Under the pieces are notes generated by a model. It made no database searches and had not been told where the DNA came from. It worked only from the letters and a program-made list of their open reading frames with translations. This document shows, piece by piece, positions 16,715-27,676 of a stretch of 64,000 bases of DNA (position 1 is the first letter of the stretch; each line of letters begins with the position of its first letter). Position numbers and translations under genes: made by a program. This DNA is from Pseudomonas mosselii (GTDB lineage Bacteria > Pseudomonadota > Gammaproteobacteria > Pseudomonadales > Pseudomonadaceae). Where the stretch lies: contig NZ_QJRP01000001.1 of NCBI RefSeq assembly GCF_003205295.1, positions 62,001-126,000 on the forward strand. The letters are read 5' to 3'.

Positions 16715-17779
16715 ATGAACGAAGCCGTTTTGCAGAACAAAGCCCTGACCGTGCTGCTGGCACTGGTGACCATAGCCTTCATCTGGATCCTGCTGCCATA
16801 TTCCGGCGCGATCTTCTGGGCGGTGATCCTCGGCATTCTTTTCTCTCCGCTGCAACGCCATCTGCTGCTGCGCCTGGGCGGGCGGCGCAACCTGGCCACG
16901 GCGACGGCGCTGGCTACCTGCCTGCTGGTCGCCGTGCTGCCGGTGATCATCATCAGCGCCTTGCTGGTGCAGGAGGGCGCGGCGCTGTACCAACGCATCG
17001 AAAGCGGCCAGCTGGACATTGCCGGCTATATCGAGCGTGGCAAGGATATGCTGCCTGTCTATGCCCAGCATTTCCTCGACCGCATGGGCATGGGCAACCT
17101 CGATGGCCTGCGCGACAAGATCACCAAGTGGGCCACCCAGGGCAGCCAGTTCCTCGCCGGCCAGGCGTTCAGCTTCGGCCAGGGCACCTTCGAGTTCCTG
17201 GTGAGCTTCGGCATCATGCTCTATCTGCTGTTCTTCTTCCTGCGCGAGGGCGCGGAGGTGGCGCGCAAGGTGCGCCAGGCGGTGCCGCTGCCCGAGCAGC
17301 AGAAGCGCCGCCTGCAGTTGAAGTTCAAGCGCGTGGTGCGGGCCACGGTCAAGGGCAACCTGCTGGTGGCGATCACTCAGGGGGCGCTGGGCGGGCTGAT
17401 CTTCTGGGTGCTGGGCATTCCCAGCGTGCTGGTGTGGGCGGTGCTGATGGCGTTTTTGTCGTTGCTGCCGGCGGTGGGTGCGGGGATTGTCTGGGGGCCG
17501 GTGGCGCTGTACTTCCTGCTGACCGGGGCAATCTGGCAGGGGATCGTGCTGACCGCGTTCGGCGTGCTGGTGATCGGCCTGGTGGACAACCTGCTGCGGC
17601 CGATCCTGGTGGGCAAGGACACGCGGATGCCGGATTATCTGGTGCTGGTGTCGACTCTGGGCGGGCTGGCGGTGTTCGGGCTCAATGGCTTCGTGATCGG
17701 GCCGTTGATCGCGGCGTTGTTCATTTCCAGCTGGGCGATCTTTGCCTCGACCAAGCCGCAGGTGCAACTGCCATCCTGA
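16715..17779 (+). CDS. AI-2E family (PerM-like) membrane transporter
   Basis: 354 residues with about seven or eight membrane helices and a long cytoplasmic/periplasmic linker (about residues 80-160), the plan of the AI-2E / UPF0118 permease family. Characterised members export autoinducer-2, sodium/proton or other small solutes; the substrate here is unknown. The conserved DNLLRPILVGKDTRMPDYLVL segment and the GLNGFVIGPLIAALF region are present. Start at ATG 16715 after GAGGAA. Divergent from trhP. Confidence 0.87.
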   Translation: MNEAVLQNKALTVLLALVTIAFIWILLPYSGAIFWAVILGILFSPLQRHLLLRLGGRRNLATATALATCLLVAVLPVIIISALLVQEGAALYQRIESGQLDIAGYIERGKDMLPVYAQHFLDRMGMGNLDGLRDKITKWATQGSQFLAGQAFSFGQGTFEFLVSFGIMLYLLFFFLREGAEVARKVRQAVPLPEQQKRRLQLKFKRVVRATVKGNLLVAITQGALGGLIFWVLGIPSVLVWAVLMAFLSLLPAVGAGIVWGPVALYFLLTGAIWQGIVLTAFGVLVIGLVDNLLRPILVGKDTRMPDYLVLVSTLGGLAVFGLNGFVIGPLIAALFISSWAIFASTKPQVQLPS

Positions 17780-17783
17780 AAGG

Positions 17784-17857
17784 GCCATTCGCGGGTAAAC
17801 CCGCTCCCACAGGGCACTGCACGAAACCTGTGGGAGCGGGTTTACCCGCGAATGGGC
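17784..17857. repeat. REP pair between convergent genes
   Basis: Two inverted REP copies (TTCGCGGGTAAACCCGCTCC and its complement) lie between the stops of the AI-2E permease (+) and the TonB receptor (-), only five bases after the first stop. The hairpin probably serves as a transcription barrier for both genes. Confidence 0.92.
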
Positions 17858-17878
17858 TGCATAGCAGCCCCAAGCTGT

Positions 17879-19960
17879 TTATCGGAAGCTGTAGGAAACC
17901 CCCGCATACACCCCAAACCCTTCCCCCGGCGTCGAGCGGGCGATGTCCTGCCCGGCATCGTTGTACCCCGGCGTCACCGTCGCCGCATACCGCTTGTTGG
18001 TCAGGTTGCGAAGGTCCAGCCAGGTCTGCCAGTCCCGTGTCGGCGAATCCCAGCCCAGGCGCGCACCGAGCAGGGCATAGGCGTCGGCGTGGTAGCTGTT
18101 GGCGTAGTCCACCTGCACCTTGGAGGCCATCTGCGTGTTCACCCCTGCGTAGAAACCGCTCGGCCAGTCGTAGCGCAGTTCGGCCTGGTAGTAGTGCATG
18201 GGGATGCCGGGCAGGCGGTTGTCGCCGAACTTGTCGTCGTTGCGGTAGTGGAAGTCGCTGAAGGTGTAGGCCTGGCGCAGGCTGAGCTTGCCGGTGCCCG
18301 GTTGTTCCCAGAGCAGGCTGTCCAGGCCGGCCTCGATGCCCTGATGGATAGTCGGGCTGGCGTTGAACTCGCCCGTGACGGCCGGTTCGATTTCGACAGT
18401 CAGCAATTCATGTCGTACTTGCGAGTAGTACCAGGTCAAGTCCCAACGGCCGATCACCGAGTCGCCACGCGCGCCCAGCTCAAGCGTTGTGGCAGTCTGA
18501 TTCTGCATTTCGATGGGCTGCGTCTGGAACTGTTGGCCTTTTACCTTTGGCGAGCTCCAGATAAGCGCCCAGGGATGAGGTGGTTCGACCGAACGACTCA
18601 GATTGCCGTAGACCTGCAAGTCAGGTCGGATGTCATAGCGCAGGCCGACCCGCGGCGCATAGTCCCAGTCATGCTGGCTGACCTTGCCGCCAACGGCAGG
18701 GTAGGTCACGTCGCTTTCGCGGCGGGTGTAGATCATTGCCAGACCGGTGGTCAACCAGAGATTTGGCACCAGTTCCAGATCGTTGCCCAGGTGCAGGACG
18801 GTATCGGAGCCCTGATAGCTGAAATCGCGGGTTCGTTCACCAACGACCAGTGGCGCGTTGCCGGCTTCCTGCACACGAACGAACTCCGATGCACCGCTGT
18901 TGGGAAGGTGCTTGGTGGTTCTCCAGCCAATGGTGGTTTTACTCTCGTGGCCGAACAACGTATCGCGGCGATGGTAATTGAGTGTGCCGCTCACATCGGT
19001 GTAGGCGACTTTAAGACGGTTGGCGCCTTCCCGAAGGTCCATGGGGTAGTCGTGATAGACCAAGCCGGATTCCAGGCGCGAGTCATCGTCCAGATAGAAC
19101 GTGCTCTTGTTCGCCAGCCAGGTGCTGCCCGGCTGGGGGCGGCTGGCGTCGCGGCGCAGATACAGAGGATTGGCTGCGCGTGGATCGTGCTTGATCTGGT
19201 CCTTGGTCAGGCGCCCGGCCAGGTCGTTCTCGGTTTCCCGGTAGCGCAGGTAGAAGCGCGTCTCCAGGTTCGGGTTGAAGCGGTAGCCGACGTTGGCGGC
19301 GATGCCCTTGGCGCTGCCGCTGCTGTGGGCCTGGTAGCCGTCGTACTCGGCGTCGGTAAGGGCCACGTAGTAGTCGAGGTTGCCCAGCACCTGCCCGGAG
19401 CTGATGTGCCGACGCTGGTAGCCACGGCTGCCGACTTCGTAGCGCACCTGCAGGGGCGCGGCATCGTAGCCGGTGTGGGTCACGTAGTTGATCGCGCCGC
19501 CCAGGGCCAGCGAGCCCTGGTCGAAACCGTTGGCGCCGCGCTGCACTTCGGCGCGGCTCAGCCACAGCGGTTCGAACAGCTCGTAGGGCGTGCCGCCCGG
19601 GCCGGTCAGCGGCAGGCCGTCGAACATCGTGTACACACCCGAGCCATGGGCGCCCGGCGCGCGGTTGATGCCCGAACCGCGGATCGACAGCTTGATGCCG
19701 TCGTTGCCCGCCGACTGGGCGAATACGCCAGGCTGGTAGGCCAGCACGTCCTGGTTGCTGGCCACCCGGCCCTGGCCGACCTTGTCCATGTCCACCAGGT
19801 TGCTGGCGCCGGGGATCTCGCGCAGTCGGTCGGCGGCGGCTTCCAGTTCGGATTGCTGCCTGTCCTGGATCAGCACCTGGTCGAGTTCGACGCGGCCGGC
19901 GGCCTGGGCGGTGCCGGCGACGAACAGGGCCAGCAGGGAGTAGGGGAGGGTGGGGCGCAT
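17879..19960 (-). CDS. TonB-dependent outer-membrane receptor
   Basis: 693 residues: signal peptide (LLALFVAGTAQA), plug domain (about 35-160; LSIRGSGI and GLPLTGPGGTPYELFEPLWLSRAEV), then a 22-strand barrel ending in VYAGVSYSFR with terminal aromatic and Arg. It imports an iron chelate or another scarce ligand using TonB energy. There is no N-terminal secretin/TonB short domain, so it is not a signalling receptor of the FecA/PupB type. FecA-like iron-citrate or siderophore receptors are the nearest in style; substrate unknown. No sigma/anti-sigma pair lies adjacent. Confidence 0.9.
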   Translation of the reverse strand: MRPTLPYSLLALFVAGTAQAAGRVELDQVLIQDRQQSELEAAADRLREIPGASNLVDMDKVGQGRVASNQDVLAYQPGVFAQSAGNDGIKLSIRGSGINRAPGAHGSGVYTMFDGLPLTGPGGTPYELFEPLWLSRAEVQRGANGFDQGSLALGGAINYVTHTGYDAAPLQVRYEVGSRGYQRRHISSGQVLGNLDYYVALTDAEYDGYQAHSSGSAKGIAANVGYRFNPNLETRFYLRYRETENDLAGRLTKDQIKHDPRAANPLYLRRDASRPQPGSTWLANKSTFYLDDDSRLESGLVYHDYPMDLREGANRLKVAYTDVSGTLNYHRRDTLFGHESKTTIGWRTTKHLPNSGASEFVRVQEAGNAPLVVGERTRDFSYQGSDTVLHLGNDLELVPNLWLTTGLAMIYTRRESDVTYPAVGGKVSQHDWDYAPRVGLRYDIRPDLQVYGNLSRSVEPPHPWALIWSSPKVKGQQFQTQPIEMQNQTATTLELGARGDSVIGRWDLTWYYSQVRHELLTVEIEPAVTGEFNASPTIHQGIEAGLDSLLWEQPGTGKLSLRQAYTFSDFHYRNDDKFGDNRLPGIPMHYYQAELRYDWPSGFYAGVNTQMASKVQVDYANSYHADAYALLGARLGWDSPTRDWQTWLDLRNLTNKRYAATVTPGYNDAGQDIARSTPGEGFGVYAGVSYSFR

Positions 19961-20047
19961 GGGGACGGGGTTCCAGATCGAGTGCGGGAGTCTGACGCTG
20001 CAAAGGGCAGACGAAGCACAGTGGTCGATCTGTAATACCGCAGTGGC

Positions 20048-20318
20048 TTCTTCGCGGGTAAACCCGCTCCCACAGGCATAGCGCGTGGCTTGAGGGCCGC
20101 GGGGTCGCTGTGGGAGCGGCTTCAGCCGCGAACACCGGCGCAGCCGGTGCCAGGCACCGCGTCGCCTGCTTCGCGGGTAAACCCGCTCCCACAGGGATCG
20201 CGCCAGATTCTAAAAATTGAGCAAGACAGTTGCTCCCACAGGTAAAGCGCTGACCGTTGGAAATGGTGGTGATCCTGTGGGAGCGGCGGTGCGCCGCTGC
20301 GATTTACCCGCGAAGAAG
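20048..20318. repeat. REP cluster upstream of the TonB receptor
   Basis: At least four REP units in mixed orientation lie here: two with GCGGGTAAACCCGCTCCCAC (near 20052 and 20173), one variant with GCGGCTTCAGCCGCGAAC (near 20115) followed by a smaller CCGGCGCAGCCGG palindrome, and one diverged unit near 20275-20318. The variants differ in the hairpin stem while keeping the GTGGGAGC edge. The cluster fills the space between the nuoN terminator and the receptor gene; no gene is seen. Confidence 0.88.
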
Positions 20319-20335
20319 CCAGTGATTTCCTTCAG

Positions 20336-20362
20336 GCAAAAAGAAACCCCGCCGAGGCGGGG
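20336..20362 (-). terminator. Terminator after nuoN
   Basis: On the minus strand CCCCGCC pairs with GGCGGGG, followed by TTTCTTTTT. It lies 23 bases after the nuoN stop and ends the complex I operon. Confidence 0.9.
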
Positions 20363-20385
20363 CTACTTTCACATCGTGCAGCCGA

Positions 20386-21855
20386 TCAACCGATCAGTTG
20401 CAGGCCCGCCTGCTGCACCATCTCCAGCAACGGCTGCGGGTACACGCCGAGCACGAAGGCGAGGATGGCGATGGCCAGCAGCATCACGCCGCCGGTGCGC
20501 TGTTCCCACTTCAGCGGGGCGTCGTGGCGACGCAGGTTCGGCTCGACCAGGTACAGGGTGACCATGACGCGCAGGTAGTAGTACACGCCGATGGCGCTGC
20601 CGATCACCAGGGCGCCGACCAGCCACCACAGGTGCGACTCGACGCCGGTGGCGATGATGTAGAACTTGCCGATGAAGCCCGCGGTCAGCGGGATACCGGC
20701 CAGTGACAGCATCATCACGGTCAGTACCGCGGTCAGGTACGGACGGCGCCAGAACAGGCCGCGGTACTCGTACAGGGCGTCGGCGTCACGGCCGGCGTAC
20801 GGCGAGGACATCAGGGTGATCACGCCGAAGGCACCGAGGCTGGTGATCACGTAGGTGACCAGGTACACGCCCATGGCTTCCAGGGCCAGGCCCTTGCTGG
20901 CGACCAGGGCGATGACCAGGTAGCCGAAGTGGGCGATGGACGAGTAACCAAGCAGACGCTTGAGGTTGCTCTGGGTCAGCGCCAGCAGGTTGCCGATGAT
21001 GATCGAGGCAACCGCGATCACCGCCAGCACGGTGCTCAGCACGCCGCTGCTGGCGGCGGGGGAGAGCATGAACAGGCGTACCACGACGGCAAACACCGCG
21101 ACCTTGCTGGCGGTGGCCAGGAACGCGGCGACCGGCGCCGGGGCGCCTTCGTACACGTCCGGGGTCCACAGGTGGAACGGCACCAGCGACAGCTTGAAGG
21201 CCAGGCCGACCAGCATCATGCCCAGGCCCAGCTGCGCCAGCAGGCTCGGCATGCTGGTGGCGGCCAGGGCCTTGCCCAGCTGGTCGAAGGTCAAGCTGCC
21301 TGCGTCAGCGTACAGCAGCGCCATGCCGAACAGCAGGAAGGCGGAGCCGGCAGCCGACAGCACCATGTACTTGATGCCGGCTTCCAGCGAGCGCTTGTTG
21401 AAGAAGGCGTACGCCACCAGGCCGTAGACCGGCACCGACAACAGCTCAAGGCCAATGAACAGGCCGGCCAGGTGGTTGGCGCTGACTAGCACCAGGCCAC
21501 CCAGTGCCGACATCAGCAGCAGCAGGTACAGCTCTTCACGGTTGCCCGGGAAGCCCTTGGAGCCCTCGCCCAGATAGGCGTGGGCAAGGGTGACGCAGGC
21601 CAGGGTGGCCACCAGGATGATCGCCATGTACAGGCAGGCGAACTTGTCGATGGTCACAAGCGACGTGACCGCCAGCGGTGCGACTTTAAGTGCCGGCAGG
21701 ATCGACAGCAGGGCCAGGTTCAGGCCCACGGTGGACAGCAGGAAGGTCTGCGAGTGGTTGCGCTTCCAGGCGATCGCCAGCATCACCACCACCGTGGTGA
21801 TGGTGGTGATCAGCATCGGCGCCAATGCGATGAAGTGTTGAGTGGTGAATTCCAT
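20386..21855 (-). CDS. nuoN: Complex I membrane subunit NuoN
   Basis: Proton-pumping antiporter-like subunit of NADH:quinone oxidoreductase. 489 residues, about 14 helices, with the conserved [24 protein letters not shown] region seen as [16 protein letters not shown]. Last gene of the operon, seven bases after nuoM. The ATG at 21855 (MEFTTQHF) is chosen; the frame open upstream overlaps the end of nuoM. Loss of this subunit would leave a broken proton path, but the frame is intact. Confidence 0.97.
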   Translation of the reverse strand: MEFTTQHFIALAPMLITTITTVVVMLAIAWKRNHSQTFLLSTVGLNLALLSILPALKVAPLAVTSLVTIDKFACLYMAIILVATLACVTLAHAYLGEGSKGFPGNREELYLLLLMSALGGLVLVSANHLAGLFIGLELLSVPVYGLVAYAFFNKRSLEAGIKYMVLSAAGSAFLLFGMALLYADAGSLTFDQLGKALAATSMPSLLAQLGLGMMLVGLAFKLSLVPFHLWTPDVYEGAPAPVAAFLATASKVAVFAVVVRLFMLSPAASSGVLSTVLAVIAVASIIIGNLLALTQSNLKRLLGYSSIAHFGYLVIALVASKGLALEAMGVYLVTYVITSLGAFGVITLMSSPYAGRDADALYEYRGLFWRRPYLTAVLTVMMLSLAGIPLTAGFIGKFYIIATGVESHLWWLVGALVIGSAIGVYYYLRVMVTLYLVEPNLRRHDAPLKWEQRTGGVMLLAIAILAFVLGVYPQPLLEMVQQAGLQLIG

Positions 21856-21862
21856 AGCGCTC

Positions 21863-23395
21863 TTACCGGGCCGAAGCGAGTTGAGTGAAAGCGGAACCGA
21901 GCCACTGCTGCACACCGCTCATGGTGGCGGCAGAGGTGTCCAGGAACGGCTGCGGATACACGCCCAGCAGGATCAAGAGGCCCGCCAGGCCCAGCACCAT
22001 GATCAGCTCGCGACCGTCCATGCCGGCCAGCACGGTGTCGGCCTTGGCCGGACCGAAGTAGGCGCGGTGGATCATGATCAGCGAGTACACCGAACCGAAG
22101 ACCAGGCCGGTGGTGGCGATCACGGTGATCCATGGGACGTGGGCGAAGCTGCCGATCAGGATCAGGAACTCGCCGACGAAGTTGCCGGTGCCCGGCAGGC
22201 CCAGCGACGCGGCGGCGAAGAACAGGCTGATGGCCGGAAGATAAGCGATGCGGTGCCACAGGCCACCCATCTCGCGCATGTCGCGGGTGTGCAGGCGCTC
22301 GTACAGCTGGCCGGCCAGGATGAACAGCGCGGCGGCCGACAGGCCGTGGGCCAGCATCTGGATCACCGCGCCCTGCAGGGCCTGCTGGCTGCCGGAGTAG
22401 ATGCCGATCAGCACGAAGCCCATGTGCGAGACGCTGGAGAAGGCCACCAGGCGCTTGATGTCGGTTTGCGCGAAGGCCAGGAAGGCACCGTAGAAGATAC
22501 CGATCAGGCCCAGGGTCATGGCGATCGGCGCGAACTCGGCCGAGGCGTTCGGGAACAGCGGCAAGGCGAAGCGCAGCAGGCCGTAGGCCGCGGTCTTCAG
22601 CAGGATGCCCGCCAGGTCCACGGAACCTGCGGTCGGCGCCTGGGCGTGAGCGTCAGGCAGCCAGGAGTGGAACGGCACCACCGGCAGCTTCACCGCGAAG
22701 GCGATGAAGAAGCCCAGCATCAGGATGTACTCGACGCCGGCCGGCAGCTCGGCCTTGAGCAGGTCGCTGTAGTTGAAGGTGATCACGCCGGTGCTGTTGT
22801 AGTTGACCAGCACCAGGCCGAGGATCGCCACCAGCATGATCAGGCCGCTGGCCTGGGTGAAGATGAAGAACTTGGTAGCCGCGTAGATCCGGGTCTTCTT
22901 GCCGTCGGAGGAGCTGTGACCCCAGAGCGCGATGAGGAAGTACATCGGCACCAGCATCATTTCCCAGAAGAAGAAGAACAGGAACAGGTCCAGGGCCAGG
23001 AACACGCCGACCACGCCGCCGAGGATCCACATCAGGTTGAGGTGGAAGAAGCCGACGTGGCGCTGGATCTCTTTCCACGAGCACAGCACCGACAGCACAC
23101 CGAGCAGGCCGGTGAGCAGGATCATCAGCAGCGACAGGCCGTCGAGGGCCAGGTGGATGCTGATGCCGAAGCGCTTGATCCACTCGACTTTGTACTCGAG
23201 GGCCCAGGCGGGCTCCGCGCCAGGGGCGGGAGCCAGGGTGTAGTTGCCGTTCGCCCACAGCCACAGGCCGATGCCAAGCAGCAGGGACATGGTCAGCAGC
23301 GCGATCCAGCGCGGCAGGGTGGAGCCGAAGCGCTCACCCAGCCAGCACAGGAAGCCGCCGATGAAGGGGATCAGGATCAGCCAAGGCAAAATCAT
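21863..23395 (-). CDS. nuoM: Complex I membrane subunit NuoM
   Basis: Second antiporter-like proton pump of complex I. 510 residues with 14 predicted helices. The functional region [20 protein letters not shown] near the middle and the preceding conserved Glu in [12 protein letters not shown] are present. Starts 40 bases after nuoL. Intact and of normal length. Confidence 0.98.
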   Translation of the reverse strand: MILPWLILIPFIGGFLCWLGERFGSTLPRWIALLTMSLLLGIGLWLWANGNYTLAPAPGAEPAWALEYKVEWIKRFGISIHLALDGLSLLMILLTGLLGVLSVLCSWKEIQRHVGFFHLNLMWILGGVVGVFLALDLFLFFFFWEMMLVPMYFLIALWGHSSSDGKKTRIYAATKFFIFTQASGLIMLVAILGLVLVNYNSTGVITFNYSDLLKAELPAGVEYILMLGFFIAFAVKLPVVPFHSWLPDAHAQAPTAGSVDLAGILLKTAAYGLLRFALPLFPNASAEFAPIAMTLGLIGIFYGAFLAFAQTDIKRLVAFSSVSHMGFVLIGIYSGSQQALQGAVIQMLAHGLSAAALFILAGQLYERLHTRDMREMGGLWHRIAYLPAISLFFAAASLGLPGTGNFVGEFLILIGSFAHVPWITVIATTGLVFGSVYSLIMIHRAYFGPAKADTVLAGMDGRELIMVLGLAGLLILLGVYPQPFLDTSAATMSGVQQWLGSAFTQLASAR

Positions 23396-23435
23396 GACGG
23401 GTTGGTTTCCTTTGGCAAAGTCGCAAGATTCATAG

Positions 23436-25289
23436 TCATACCGCGGCCACTACCACGGCACCGAGCACCAGCACGGCGCCGACGGCGATCGAGGCGGTGT
23501 ACCAGCGCAGCTGGCCGGTCTCGGTCTTGCTCATGGCGACGTGACCGCCGCGAGCCAGGCGAGGGATGAGGCCGATGCTGCGGTCAACCGGATCCTTGCG
23601 CAGGATGTGGCTGATCAGCAGGTAAGGTTTGACGAAGAGCTTGTCGTAGATCCAGTCGAAGCCCCAGGCGGCGAACCACCAGGCCGACAGGACGCGACCG
23701 ATACCGCTGTTGGCGACCGCAGTGACGAAGCGACGCTTGCCCAGGAACAGCAGGGCCGACAGCAGGATACCGGCGATGGCGATGGCGCCCGAGGCGATCT
23801 CCAGCGAGTGCTTGGCTTCGCCACCGGCGTGGCCGGCGCTTTCAGGCAGCACGCCTGCCAGCGGCGGGTGGATCCAGGCGCCAATGAAGGTCGACAGCAC
23901 GATCAGCACGCCCAGCGGCAGCCAGTGGCTGATGCCGTGGCCGGCGTGGGCTTCGGTCTTGGCTTCGCCGTGGAAGGCGATGAAGATCAGGCGGAAGGTG
24001 TACAGCGAGGTCATGAACGCGCCCACGAGGCCTGCGTACAGCAGGCCAGTGTTGCCGCTGGCGAAGGCTTCCCAGAGGATCTCGTCCTTGGAGTAGAAGC
24101 CCACGGTCAGGATCGGCAGGGCGGCCAGGGCGGCGCCACCGACCACGAAGCTGGCGTAGGCCAGCGGCAGTTTCTTCCACAGGCCGCCCATCTTGAAGAT
24201 GTTCTGCTCGTGGTGGCAGGCGACGATCACCGCACCGGAGGCAAGGAACAGCAGGGCCTTGAAGAAGGCGTGGGTCATCAGGTGGAAGATCGCCGCGTCC
24301 CAGGCGCCGACGCCCAGGGCCAGGAACATGTAGCCGATCTGGCTCATGGTCGAGTAGGCGAGGATACGCTTGATGTCGGTCTGTACCAGGGCGGCGAAGC
24401 CGGCCAGGACCAGGGTCACGCCACCCACCACGCCGACCAGGTGCAGGACGTCCGGCGCCAGCAGGAACAGGCCGTTGGTACGGGCGATCAGGTACACGCC
24501 CGCGGTCACCATGGTAGCCGCGTGGATCAGCGCCGAAACCGGGGTCGGGCCGGCCATCGCGTCGGCCAGCCAGGTCTGCAGCGGCAGTTGGGCCGATTTA
24601 CCGACCGCGCCACCCAGCAGCATCAGGGTCGCCAGGACCATCCAGGTGTCACCGGCCTGGAACTTCTGCGGTGCCAGCACCAGCAGTTCCTGCACGTTCA
24701 GGGTACCCAGCTGGACGAACAGGATGAACAGGCCGATGGCCATGAACACGTCGCCGATGCGGGTGACGATGAACGCCTTGAGCGCCGCGTTACCGTTGTT
24801 GCGGTTGCTGTAGTAGAAACCGATCAACAGGTACGAGCACAGGCCCACGCCTTCCCAGCCGAAGTAGATGAACAGCAGGTTGTCGCCCAGCACCAGGAAC
24901 AGCATGCTGGCGATGAACAGGTTGGTGTACGAGAAGAAGCGCGAGTAACCGGCTTCGCCGCGCATGTACCAGGAGGCGAACAGGTGGATCAGGAAGCCGA
25001 CGCCGGTGACCACGCCCAGCATGGTGACCGACAGGCCGTCCACGTACAGGGTGAAGTTCGGCGCGAAGCCGTCCACCGACATCCACTGCCACAGCAGCTG
25101 GCTGTACGCACCGCCCTCAGGCGGGGCGACGTTGAACTGCCAGATCACGTAGGCGGCGGTGGCCGCCGACAGACCGACCGAGCCGACACCGACCAGCGCC
25201 GACAGGTTCTCGGACCAGCGGCCGCGCGAGAACGACAGCAGCAGGAAGCCGATCAGGGGGAATACGAACGTCAGGAAGATAAGGTTCAT
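23436..25289 (-). CDS. nuoL: Complex I membrane subunit NuoL
   Basis: Distal proton pump of complex I, with the long lateral helix at its C-terminal end. 617 residues. The conserved [17 protein letters not shown] and the [20 protein letters not shown] regions are clear. The ATG overlaps the last bases of nuoK by four, so the two are translationally coupled. Normal length for Pseudomonas. Confidence 0.98.
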
Positions 25290-25594
25290 CCGCGCATCTC
25301 ACTGGCAGCATCGATGTCGAGAGTGTGGAAGCGGCGATACAGCTGCAGCAGGATCGCCAGGCCAATGCTGGCCTCGGCGGCTGCCAGGCTGATCACCAGG
25401 ATGAACATCACCTGGCCGTCGGGCTGGACCCAACGGGCACCGGCGACGATGAACGCCAGGGCAGAGGCGTTCATCATGACTTCCAGGCTCATGAGCACGA
25501 AGAGAATGTTGCGGCGGACCATCAGGCCAACCAGACCTAAGCAGAACAGGATGCCGGCGACCGCCAGACCATGCTCGAGAGGGATAGCACCCAT
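25286..25594 (-). CDS. nuoK: Complex I membrane subunit NuoK
   Basis: 102-residue subunit with three helices forming part of the first proton channel next to NuoJ and NuoN. The conserved Glu residues in [15 protein letters not shown] and in [12 protein letters not shown] lie in helices two and three, as needed for proton transfer. Three bases after nuoJ. Confidence 0.97.
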
Positions 25595-25597
25595 GAT

Positions 25598-26098
25598 TTA
25601 CTCCTTCGCCTCGTTGCGGCCCAGGTGGAAGGCGGTGACGGCTGCCGCGAGCAGCAGCATCGAGGCCAGTTCGACCACCAGCAGGTACGGCCCGAACAGG
25701 CTGATGCCGACGTCCTTGGCGCTGACGGTGGTACCGCTGATGGCGGCGCCCGACGGGGTGACGAACAGCACGTACAGCAGCTCCAGCAGCAGCAGGGCGG
25801 CGAGGATCACCGGCCCCGCCCAGATGCCGGGCTTGAGCCAGCCGCGCTCCTGGGCGACCGAGGCCGGCCCGAGGTTGAGCATCATCACCACGAACACGAA
25901 CAGCACCATGATGGCGCCGGCGTAGGCGATCACTTCCAGGGCGCCGGCGAACGGCGCGCCGAGGGAGAAGAAGATCATCGCCACGGAAATCAGCGAGATG
26001 ATCAGGTAGAGCAGGGCGTGCACCGGGTTGGTGCCGGTCACCACGCGAAGCGTGGAGACGACGGCGACACCGGATGCGAAGTAGAAAGCGAATTCCAT
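25598..26098 (-). CDS. nuoJ: Complex I membrane subunit NuoJ
   Basis: 166 residues, five membrane helices. The third helix region [19 protein letters not shown] holds the conserved Tyr and flexible pi-bulge segment that couples quinone reduction to pumping. Ten bases after nuoI. Ordinary in length and context. Confidence 0.97.
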   Translation of the reverse strand: MEFAFYFASGVAVVSTLRVVTGTNPVHALLYLIISLISVAMIFFSLGAPFAGALEVIAYAGAIMVLFVFVVMMLNLGPASVAQERGWLKPGIWAGPVILAALLLLELLYVLFVTPSGAAISGTTVSAKDVGISLFGPYLLVVELASMLLLAAAVTAFHLGRNEAKE

Positions 26099-26108
26099 CT
26101 TTCTGTCC

Positions 26109-26657
26109 TTATGGGAGCAAGCTCTTCACGTTGATCGGCTCGGCTTCGTTCTGCGCGGAGCCTTTCGGCTTGCCAGCGATCGCCATGCCCGCAACACGGT
26201 AGAAGTTGTAGTCAGGGTTCTTGCCGGGGCCGGAGATCAGCAGATCTTCTTTCTCGTACACCAGGTCCTGACGCTTGAACTCGGCCATTTCGAAATCCGG
26301 AGTCAGCTGGATCGCGGTGGTCGGGCACGCCTCTTCGCACAGGCCGCAGAAGATGCAGCGCGAGAAGTTGATGCGGAAGAACTCGGGGTACCAACGGCCG
26401 TCCTCGGTCTCGGCCTTCTGCAGCGAGATGCAGCCGACCGGGCAGGCCACCGCGCAGAGGTTGCACGCCACGCAGCGCTCCTCGCCATCGGGGTCGCGGG
26501 TGAGGACGATGCGGCCACGGTAGCGTGGCGGCAGGTACACGGGTTCTTCGGGGTACTGCAGGGTGTCGCGCTTGCGGAACCCGTGGGAGAACACCATGGC
26601 CAGGCTGCGCAGCTGTGTGCCGGTGCCCTTAACGATGTCGCCGATATACTTGAACAT
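26109..26657 (-). CDS. nuoI: Complex I iron-sulfur subunit NuoI
   Basis: 182-residue peripheral-arm ferredoxin-like subunit carrying clusters N6a and N6b. Both 4Fe-4S motifs are visible: [16 protein letters not shown] and [16 protein letters not shown]. It passes electrons from NuoG towards NuoB and quinone. Eleven bases after nuoH. Confidence 0.98.
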   Translation of the reverse strand: MFKYIGDIVKGTGTQLRSLAMVFSHGFRKRDTLQYPEEPVYLPPRYRGRIVLTRDPDGEERCVACNLCAVACPVGCISLQKAETEDGRWYPEFFRINFSRCIFCGLCEEACPTTAIQLTPDFEMAEFKRQDLVYEKEDLLISGPGKNPDYNFYRVAGMAIAGKPKGSAQNEAEPINVKSLLP

Positions 26658-26668
26658 GGGTCAAATCC

Positions 26669-27676
26669 TCACTGGGCCGCGACGGCTGGCGTGTTGTAGA
26701 GCACGATCGCAGCGGTCACCAGCAAATTGATCAGGGTCAGCGGCAGGCAGAACTTCCAGCTGAAGTCCATCACCTGGTCATAGCGTGGGCGCGGGATCGA
26801 GGCGCGCAGCAGGATGAACAGCATGATGAAGAACGCGGTCTTCAGGGCGAACCACAGGAACGGTACTTGCGGCAGGATGCCGAACGGACCGTGCCAGCCA
26901 CCGAAGAACAGGGTTACCAGCAGCGCCGAGATCAGGATGATGCCGATGTACTCACCGACGAAGAACATGCCCCATTTCATGCCGGCATATTCGATGTGGT
27001 AGCCGTCGGCCAGTTCCTGTTCCGCTTCCGGCTGGTCGAACGGGTGACGGTGAGTCACGGCGACGCCAGCGATGAAGAAGGTGCAGAAGCCGAAGAACTG
27101 CGGAATGATGAACCACAGGTTGTTGGCCTGGTATTCAACGATGTCGCGCATGTTGAACGAGCCCACCTGCACCACCACGCCCATCAGCGCCAGGCCCAGG
27201 AACACTTCGTACGACACGGTCTGCGCCGAGGCCCGCAGGCTGCCCAGCAGGGCGTACTTGTTGTTCGACGACCAGCCGGCGAACAGCACGGCGTAGACCG
27301 ACAGGCCGGCCATGGCGAAGAAGAACAGCAGGCCGATGTTCAGGTCGGCCACGCCCCAGCCCGGGGTGATCGGGATGATCGAGAAGCCGATCAGCAGGGC
27401 GCTCATGGCCACTACCGGCGCCAGGGTGAAGATCATCTTGTCGACGAAGGGCGGGTTCCAGTCTTCCTTGAAGAACATCTTCAGCATGTCGGCGGCGATC
27501 TGGAACATACCGAACGGGCCGACCCGGTTCGGACCGTAGCGGTCCTGCCACCAGCCCAGCAGGCGACGCTCGACGAAGCTCAGCAGCGCGCCGCAGACCA
27601 CCACGGCCAGCAGCACCACGATGGCCTTGACGACCTGAATGATCACATCGATCACTTCGGGGGTGAACCAGCTCAT
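26669..27676 (-). CDS. nuoH: Complex I membrane subunit NuoH
   Basis: 335 residues, eight helices. Forms most of the quinone pocket at the junction of the two arms. Seen: [21 protein letters not shown] and the acidic loop [21 protein letters not shown] that binds near the quinone site. The ATG overlaps the nuoG stop by four bases. Confidence 0.98.
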   Translation of the reverse strand: MSWFTPEVIDVIIQVVKAIVVLLAVVVCGALLSFVERRLLGWWQDRYGPNRVGPFGMFQIAADMLKMFFKEDWNPPFVDKMIFTLAPVVAMSALLIGFSIIPITPGWGVADLNIGLLFFFAMAGLSVYAVLFAGWSSNNKYALLGSLRASAQTVSYEVFLGLALMGVVVQVGSFNMRDIVEYQANNLWFIIPQFFGFCTFFIAGVAVTHRHPFDQPEAEQELADGYHIEYAGMKWGMFFVGEYIGIILISALLVTLFFGGWHGPFGILPQVPFLWFALKTAFFIMLFILLRASIPRPRYDQVMDFSWKFCLPLTLINLLVTAAIVLYNTPAVAAQ

